Shown here: one piece after another, positions 56,483 to 64,000 of the stretch
Layout of the letters: every line of letters begins with the position of its first letter
How positions within the stretch are numbered: the stretch's first letter is position 1
Source of the DNA: Whitmania pigra
Taxonomy: Eukaryota > Annelida > Clitellata > Hirudinida > Haemopidae
Length of the DNA stretch: 64,000 nucleotides
NCBI GenBank assembly: GCA_021613335.1
Contig: JAJTWR010000329.1
Span: 1,146,001-1,210,000, forward strand
Direction: 5' to 3'
Made by a program: the position numbers and the translations under genes
Notes under the pieces: generated by a model
What the model was told of the DNA's origin: nothing
Database searches by the model: none
The model's input: the letters and a program-made list of their open reading frames with translations, nothing else

Positions 56483-59400
56483 CATCATCGAAATTGTCGA
56501 CGTCAGACATGGGATACACGGGATGGGTGTGGCTGCACATGCCCAATAGTTTTGATGCTTATAAATATTCATAAATCATCGCATGTTTACAACGAAGTAT
56601 CAAAAATCAAAAATCAAAAAAAATGTCTCCTACATCGTTCAACGTGGTGCGAATGTCAACGTCGCAATAAATGGATTTGAATATTAAATATTCAACATTA
56701 AATGTTAAATATTCAACAGTAAATATTAAATATTAAACACTAAATATAAAATATTAGGTCTGTAGAAAAGACGTATAATTCTAAAAACCGAAGCGAATAT
56801 GAGGCCCGAACAAGAGTTTATCAATAACTTCGCCAGATTACAATTGAACTCTCGCTCAGTATCTCTCCCAAACGAATAACCACTCAGGTTGCACAAATTA
56901 GGTTGCACAGTGCGCAGATATCTATTTTCAAATGCGCACCAAACATATCCTATTTGAAGTTTACACAAGATGATACTTGACATTTGTGGTGCAAAGCAGC
57001 AAGTCGGTGAATAATTGCAACGACCCGACTTGCGCGTGGCAAATATTTCGATAAGTATCTTTGATAATGAGGCCGCCTACCTGCCTCGTAAAGTACGTGC
57101 AAATGGTAAGTGAATCTCGAGTGCTCGCACGTACGCGCGTACGTGTTTAGACCTCGGGACTTGTATTCAGAGCAGATACTCACCATGCACTTGATCGGGA
57201 ATTACTTTCTGGTCACCCCCTTGGACCATGATCCTCAGGGCCATGTTGTGAGCCACGCACACGTACAACACGCCTCCCCTGGCATCTTCTAACTCCACGT
57301 TCGCAAAGTACAGATTGCCTGCGAATGAATTGAATTGTCAGGTTTAAACGCCCGATCCGACGTGTTTGTTCAAGTAATTCAGCGGTAAAAGTCGATGTCT
57401 ATTAAAATAATTCAGCTGTAAATCAATAAGCCGCTCGTCCAGAAATAGGGTTGTTTACGGAGCGAAGAACTCTCCCGTGTAGCAAAGCCTACAAACATCT
57501 ACTTCGATCGACTCGACGAGAATTCGGATTACAGAAAAGGCAAAAATAGATTCTCTGTTTGAATGTACGACCGTTGAAAATATTTTTGAGGAAACATCGA
57601 ATGCCTTCGGCGAGAATGTGTGAATAGTCACGTCCAAAGTTGTATATGAAAGTAGAGGAACATCAAAGAATTCGATGATGGATATGTTTGAATGAACAAA
57701 GTCCCTTAAAAAAAATATTTAAAAATAACCACGAATTCCTTCCTCTATGCAATTCCTTCCGCTAAGCACTAATTGCGAACAAAAATCCTTAATTCTTAAC
57801 CCTCATTCACCACAGAGGAACTGGCGATGATTAATTGTCGGAGTGAATCGATTGTTTCAAAACCAACACCTTCTCCAACATGTGTTTTTACATCATGAAA
57901 TAGGATCAGATAGATTATCAACAGCCAAATGAGATGGATGTTAATAATAATAAATGTTAATAAATGTTAAGAGATGGATGTTAATAATAATAAATGTTAA
58001 TAAATGTTAAGAGATGGATGTTAATAATAATAAATGTTAATAAATGTTAAGAAATGGATGTTAATAATAATAAATGTTAATAAATGTTAATGAAATACAA
58101 ACACACGAAACAGCCAAACAGCTTCAAAACAAATCCCTGAAATGGTTCAAAGAAAACCAACTTTGTCTTCGATGAGGAAATTATAAATTTATTGTAATTA
58201 AATTTAAATGGACATGAATGAGTAAGTAATAACGATAACGATAACGATAGTAAGTAACGATAATGATGATGATGATGATAATAATAAAAAGAACATATTT
58301 TATTCAAATAATAATTTAAAATGCGTTTATTGTACTTTGAATTAAATCAGTGATTTTGTTTTTAAGTTGTACTTAATAATATTATTGTTGTACTTAATAT
58401 TATTATTGTTGTATTTAATAATATTATTGTTGTACTTAATAATATCACAGCTAGTAACTCGACGAGGCTCCATCTTGCAATCGTCAAATGAGCAGACGGA
58501 TGTAATTCCAGCCTGTCATTGTCATTATTCATTGGTCATGAAAACCCGGTAATTAACGATAATTTGCTTGCCTTTGAAATCTAACGAGACTCTCGCATCG
58601 TTTATGATGGGCATGAGTTTTGATTGATTTTTATTCTCGCCCCAGTAAACGGTGGCTGCAGGGTAACTTCTCGGAGGACTGCACCTCAGAACCAACGGCT
58701 TTCCGACTTGAGGTCTGTGAATCTCAGGACCTCTGTGTAGCGTCGGGAAAGACTCCAATTCTTGAAGAAATTGAAGCTGTATTAGTTTATTTAGTTCATT
58801 TAGTTATTTATAAACGCTACTTTTATACGGACTAAATACGGAATAAATGTAAAGTCGATAGATTAAGTTGGAGCTTGAATGTTACCTGCTTTTCTGAGAA
58901 TAGTTTTAATGCTAAGAGCTGTTCCAAATTCATTTTTTGCAAAGCACTGATACACTCCACTGTGGTGATGCTGTGGATTCTGGATAACCAAAGTACCCTC
59001 CTCGGGCATTTGTTTGATATCCAAACCATTGACGTCAAGAATAGAACCATCCTTTTTCCAGTAATATCTACAAAAATAAATAATAATAAATACGCGATGC
59101 AGCCTGTGTTTGTTTAAAGAATCGCTACAACATCGAAACTAAATACGAAGAAGGCATGTAAAACAGTGAAATATTTCAAATAGCAGACTAACACGAGGAA
59201 CATGCAAAGCGTAAAAAAAAAAGTGTAAGTGGAACCTCAAAGAGGTGCATGCAGATGTCAACTTAATCTACCTTCAGAAATTGATCAAACACACACACAC
59301 GCAAGTCGTAACCACTAATTGCATGCCAATTTGACATTCATAATCACTCCAGTGTTATCGCAAAATAATGATTGTTTTGAAAAGGAACATAATCTACCTA

Positions 59401-60338
59401 TTGCAAAGAATTTGTGGAATGCGCAGAAGATGATGAAAAAACAAAGTGCATCATTCCAATAGAACAACGTCCAAGAAACCATGAAATGGCTCGGCAAGCT
59501 TCAAGCTTTGAATTAATTTAAACTCTTGAAATTTGAACAGAGGAGACAGCGATAGCGAGAAGAGAAAGCCAAGCAGGAAGCAGCAAGAGCAAGTTAATAG
59601 AAAAGAGAGGGCAGTGCACGTGTTGGGACGAGTTCTTACACTGGTCGAGGGGAGGCCCGACAACGGAGCTCTACACTTTCCCCTGTTTTGAAAATAAGTT
59701 CTCGACTGGACTGTTCGGTCATTTTTGGAGCAAGCCGGACTTCTTAAATAATGAAATGCAAAGAATTCAGCAAAACGACTCGAACAAAATGAACTAAAAA
59801 CGTGAATATAAACAAATGCTGAAACACCGAACGAAACATCGACTACGAAGACAAGGAAGTACATTTTTGAAGTCGTTCAAACTAACGAAGGTGTTGGGTC
59901 CCCTGAGGCAACACATTTTATTCTGATGTCCTCATCAGACCTGAAAGCTATCTCAGCTTCAGGCGAATGCGTCAGAACAGGCGGCCAAGCGGCTATCCGT
60001 GGTTAGGTGGCATGAATTCACATAAATTCTTCATTAGAACTAGCAAACCTACTATACAAGCCGCTAAAGTGCTCAAAAGCATTAACTTAAGTGAATATAT
60101 GGAAATTGCTACTTATATCCCACGGTGTAGCGGTAATAATAACAATCGTTCGTTGTTGTTCAGCTTAATGTAGCTGTTTATTCAATGAATAATCACGAAC
60201 ATTCCGAAATATTATTGCAACCGATAGAATTAAGGCTTATTAATTTTTATTTCTACAAACAAATTTACCTGGCTCCCCATTGCAGTAAGAAGTTAGCACC
60301 AGGAGGAATGTCAAGAATATTGGAGTATACGGATTCAT
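50376..60338 (-). CDS. Nrg: neuroglian/L1CAM-family cell adhesion molecule
   Basis: Signal peptide exon at about 60270-60338 (MNPYTPIFLTFLLVLTSYC). Six Ig domains: ESVELRCRASPRP plus GVYQCFAKNEFG (59.7 and 58.9 kb), GKPLVLRCSPPRSYP plus GNLYFANVELEDARG (58.7 and 57.3 kb), MKCIFSG plus SDGGRYQCQATN (56.1 and 55.8 kb), AEFHCRSDGLPKPSIEW plus AQVIQCNVSNPHG (55.6 and 55.0 kb), DAIIKCKSYGAPKPEIIW plus SGTYNCYLVNKFG (54.7 and 54.5 kb), and DVTLECDAITDPG plus SGTFKCLASNNVDG (54.06-54.36 kb). Five FN3 domains follow between 53.8 and 51.0 kb (for example FNLVVTKCETGNAVVKW, VSWSSGKNPRNPG). The membrane helix is at 50.83-50.94 kb (LIPLIVILVLLFLLLILLLM), with a cytoplasmic tail ending NHEYQKL, TAA 50376-50378. 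Six Ig plus five FN3 is the L1-family layout, which mediates homophilic neuronal and epithelial adhesion. The tail has DGSFVDQV in place of the ankyrin-binding FIGQY. The splice joining the last two tail exons is unresolved. Confidence 0.92.
52201..52350. repeat. (GAT)n then (AAT)n microsatellite in neuroglian intron
   Basis: About 60 bp of GAT and 80 bp of AAT triplets. The histidine- and leucine-run ORFs across it are artefacts. Confidence 0.95.
53840..54015. repeat. dispersed repeat in neuroglian intron
   Basis: A GC-richer block with the paired motif TATAGCGCCATATCCATAGC and TTATATAGCGCTCC lies between the first FN3 exon and the last Ig exon. It resembles a mobile or satellite-like repeat; no terminal repeats or target duplication could be set. 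Confidence 0.4.
55471..55550. repeat. (CAT/CAC)n microsatellite in neuroglian intron
   Basis: Imperfect CAT, CAC and ATC triplets just 5' (minus strand: downstream) of the Ig4 exon half. Confidence 0.8.
56447..56483. repeat. (AAT)n microsatellite
   Basis: Twelve AAT triplets in a neuroglian intron. Confidence 0.95.
57931..58090. repeat. 40-bp tandem repeat, four units
   Basis: Units start at 57931, 57971, 58011 and 58051 with an exact 40-bp period. Each begins GAGATGGATG (GAAATGGATG in the last) and is followed by AT-rich sequence; almost no substitutions, so the expansion is recent. Confidence 0.95.
58365..58446. repeat. 21-22-bp tandem repeat, about four units
   Basis: The unit TTGTACTTAATAATATTAT is repeated with small variations. 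Confidence 0.85.
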
Positions 60339-63300
60339 TTCAACTGCAGTTTTCAGTGTAGACAACCTTTAGAGATGACTCTGGGCATTTTCATAAAATT
60401 CAACCAATGAATAAAATTATTAACACTGTTATTACTAAGTATTATTGCCTACTTTAGAACCAAAAATTAGAATAATTATTCGTTATTTCGAATAAGTTTG
60501 CAGGTTACAGACGTAGCAATTCCTAGCAATTAATTACGCTCGACTCGTGAGTGTTTGCAGGCGAAAATGTTGATTGATTTTCTCAAAACTTTCACTAACA
60601 TTTGTCACGGCCAATAAAATTACAAACTATTAATTATAAGCAACAACAAAATTGAATAGCATCAACTCCTGAGAGCAGAAATTCGTTCACACGAGTGGCA
60701 CAACATCGACGATTCGCGCAACCGTTGAGTATTAAATGTCGCCAGTTATTGACAACAAACATGAACGAATGAAACGTAACTGCCGTCGACAGCCACCTAC
60801 GAGACCGAGTCTTTAGACTGACTCATCAGAACATTCGTCTGTGCGTTTCAATCGATGAGAGCGAAGCACGCAATGTCACGTAAGAGACCAACCTTTCGGT
60901 GAAAGTTAGATGTTAGGTGTTGAGCGGTAAATTCGTTATCGAAAATTTTGAACTAACTTCGTCGCAGAACTTGTAAAATTCGAAACGATGGCGATTTAAT
61001 CAACCATCGAGGCTCCTCAAGGCAGGTCGCTGCAAGAAAGCAACTGAGGACAGCACGAAGCTCTTCTGTGATCGTGCAAACGCTCTTGTACTCCCTTTTC
61101 ACGTTCTCTGCGGTTTTCTGTTGTTTTATATACGCATTTAGCCTATAACCTAGACCATATAATCGCAATTGAGATTAACATTTAATAGCCCAATAATTCT
61201 GAGACTCGATTAAAATATACCCAAATATACCTAAACTGTATTGTTCACAAAGGAAGCCTTTTATAAATAGCAATACAGCCGCAGCAGATTATCTCGTGGA
61301 AATTTTACAGAAAACATTCGACGCAAAACGTGGATGAGAAATATTTGAATCTCTTTAAATGATGATTCTTAACCTTTAGCAAAGAGTCAAAGATCGAAAT
61401 ATCGTAGACTTTGTTTCAGAGAAAGTAATAAGCTTCACAAAAATCTAGTTATCGTCGCATTGAGTTTCGATGGTCGGTGAAGTCATCCGCATTATAATTT
61501 CCTAGATTATTCCTAAATGGCCATGAACATGTGTGGCATATGAAGATGTAACATACAGCAACCAGTTTGATACAAAGTTTATTATTGACTTACATATTAT
61601 TAGTGAATTACGTGTTAATTTTACATTTTAAGTCAAGAATGGAATAATTTCAAAGGTTGATTAACGCGTTGTGTCTATTCCTTGTTTTTATAGTTGCAGC
61701 TGCATCGATTGTTAAGCATGCGCGAGACTGTTTTCAAACTGAATAAAAATTCCTGGAATTTACTTTGTATGCTTCTATTAGGTAAACTTTAGTAAGCGTC
61801 ATAACAATGTTTTTAATAATTAAAATAATTTATTTTCTCAAGCATGTATTGAGTCAAATGGGATTTTAGCAGGAACTTTCGAAAACAAAATGCAACGGTA
61901 AAGATAATAGACAGTCTACTAGGATTACAATGTATTATTTGGAGTTTATTTAGTTAAAGTGAGGGCTGAGTTTAAGGTTTCATGGTCCAGCCACTTTTAT
62001 ATATGCTATTCTGAGTGCGTATTTGCAAATCTATTTCATTGTTAAATGAAGATCTCAAACTAAAACTAAAGTCTAACGACTTTTTTTAACATTCAACTGG
62101 TTATGGTAAATAAATTTATGCTCAAGACCTCCCATATGATTAAGGATTTTCCACATGATAAATAATAAATGTTTAAGATTAAGTTTATTATCATTATTAT
62201 CAATAAATATTAAATTTCAGCATGATCTTTTATTCTCAAAAATATTGGTCAGAAAGTTCAAAATTCAAAACTGGTCAGAAAGTTATCTAAAGTACCATTT
62301 ATTTATTTTATTTCAACCAAAAAGAGGGTCACACTAACACATAGTGTATAGATATAGAGCGCATAGAAAAATTTGAGGTCATTAAATTGTAAGATAATTA
62401 CTGACTTTAAGTCTATTATGGGTTGTGGAGCTGATAATAACTGGGGATAATACCTAATTTCGGGGTTTCACGATTCGATTGATGAAGAAATGGAGCTTGT
62501 GAGTGTTTTTTTTTTTCATGGCATAGACGATCACATGCGAGAGCTCGCCGTCCCAAACAAGAGTTGGTTAGCCAGTTTTGACCAACTTCACCTGCGAAAA
62601 ATGTTTTCATTCTTAACTCAGCTTGAGTTAGTTTATCTTGAATTGAAAGCTCGTTTCTACAAAACTGGCCAATATCCAAAGCTGAATTTCGGGCCTTCAT
62701 GTTTTCTGCGTCTGCTTGTGAGCTAGCAGACCTGATTTATTAATGTTATTCAATAAACATGAACAAACTCCAAAGCGATTGGGATCTGCATGTATCCAAT
62801 CCTTTAGTTCGAAGTCTGTCAATCAATCATCATTAAATGCCTGATTGTAACACATCTTAGCTTTCTTACGAGGTGGATCAACACTGTTAACAACTGGAGT
62901 AACTGTCCATTGTTCAAAAATCAAAGTCCAGTGTATTAAGCGCATGCAAAGATGGCGGAAAAGAAGGAAACTGGTAGTGATGAAGGTTCTTTATTGAAGA
63001 GATAAACCAAAGAGCATTACAGAATATTATTTTTATCCCGATTTCCAACCCAGATTGGGTTTAAATTAAAAAAAAAGCCACGATCTTGGCTTAAAAACCC
63101 AACAGTGGCATCCATGTTTGTAATATTTGTAATTATAAACATTATAATTATAACAGATAGCGATAAATCGTTGTCCTTGAACAAAATCACGAATTTTATC
63201 GTTTCATGATTAAACAAAAATGCAACATTTTCTATCATCTGGTTTATTAAAAAGTAGGACAAACACTTGGATCATCACAAAGTGTTGTTGAGAAACGTAA

Positions 63301-64000
63301 ATATTTGCGGAAGGTTCCGTTGCAGTAGAAATATTGAAAAACATTGGCGTAAGGTACAAAAGGTCTGCGGAAAATTGTTGTTTACATAATAAAGTCATAC
63401 TGATATACAAATTTCAGTTAACTGAATGGACTTTCCAGTTACAGTTATATAAGGCGCAATTAGTAACAATTTACTGGTTTGGTTTCTATCAGTTATTGGG
63501 GCTTTCAGTTACAGTTAATAGAATTAATACTGCTTTAGATGATCCTCTTTTCATCTGGAAGGTGTACCGAAACGTGCTGCCAATCTTGGCAAAGTTGGCA
63601 CGAATATATTTAAGTTACAGTTAATATCTCGAGAAATAGTGAATTCAAAACGGTGAAAGGCGTTCGAAAAGTCAGGATGAGACTTTTGTCAAAGAATGTG
63701 TAAATACTACTTTTTTAAGTTTAATTTAAGAACACTTCAAATTTCTTGTACACGATTTATGTTATTTCTAGACTAAACCCTGGCTAAAATTAGCAGAGAC
63801 CTGGTCGATCCATAATGTCGACCAACACCTTTTATTAGTATTTCATATCTCATAGGCGTCAGATGGCGTGGTAGTATCTCTCAGGCCTTCGCTTGAAGCT
63901 GAGGAAAAGTCAGAGCTCTTGGAAAATAAACCAGTTATGCTGGTGTTAGTTTGCTCCTTGTGAAAGTCGCATTGTAGTTAGGAATCGACCGAAGACCCCG
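60339..64000. other. intergenic DNA upstream of neuroglian
   Basis: No gene, RNA or defined repeat is recognised. The proximal part (60339 to about 60900) should contain the neuroglian promoter or a 5' untranslated exon. Short ORFs at 60953-61168, 62416-62700, 62490-62726 and 63334-63624 lack any recognisable feature, and several overlap each other on opposite strands. Confidence 0.45.

Noticed and set aside
57931..58446. Possible CRISPR-like array
   Set aside because: The repeats are head-to-tail minisatellite units without unique spacers, in an animal intron.
62416..62726. Overlapping ORFs on both strands near 62.5 kb
   Set aside because: Neither shows a recognisable domain, splice pattern or coding bias that sets it apart.

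Overview
The window is animal nuclear DNA: AT-rich, with many short exons in short introns, long simple repeats, and genes that are specific to or typical of bilaterians (Shroom, an L1CAM/neuroglian-type adhesion molecule, a PLEKHA5/7-type WW-PH protein, an ataxin-1 AXH protein, a SUEL-lectin/CUB membrane protein). Compact introns and the mobile-element mix (Ty3/CsRn1-like LTR elements, an R2/R4-type non-LTR element, Helitron and hAT remnants) suit an invertebrate, perhaps an arthropod or other ecdysozoan. I cannot fix the species.

Left part (1-25 kb): the last three visible coding exons of a Shroom gene (126-1307, +), then about 23 kb dominated by mobile elements and broken genes. An unrecognised multi-exon gene is present twice in direct orientation: copy A at 10.46-13.95 kb, and copy B split into 2.43-2.94 kb and 24.10-24.95 kb. 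Copy B is interrupted exactly at a Ty3 insertion whose two near-identical LTRs (2944-3116 and 23931-24097) keep a matching 4-bp target duplication although they lie 21 kb apart. Between them are a 3' half-element, a decayed aquaporin, an R2/R4-like element beside a (TAA)n tract, copy A, an 18S rRNA fragment, several DNA-transposon remnants, a broken gag gene, a Helitron helicase fragment and a second, long Ty3 gag-pol frame (20006-23794, -) with an altered reverse transcriptase active site. I read this as a Ty3 insertion into copy B followed by insertion or recombination of about 16.8 kb into that element.

Middle (25-42 kb), ordinary gene-rich DNA: a PKN-like AGC kinase (+), TRMT11 (-) and METTL25-family methyltransferase (+) in head-to-head arrangement, a PLEKHA5/7-like gene (-) and a short AXH-domain gene (+). 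TRMT11 methylates tRNA; METTL25-family proteins are predicted methyltransferases.

Right part (43-64 kb): a SUEL-lectin plus CUB-like single-pass membrane protein (43686-48194, -), whose stop codon lies in an LTR fragment and which has two possible membrane-spanning C-termini, and a complete neuroglian/L1CAM-type gene (50376-60338, -) with six Ig and five FN3 domains and an unusual C-terminus lacking the FIGQY ankyrin-binding tyrosine. The last 3.6 kb is intergenic. Shroom, PLEKHA7 and L1-family proteins all act at cell junctions or the membrane skeleton in other animals, but nothing here shows that they are co-regulated.
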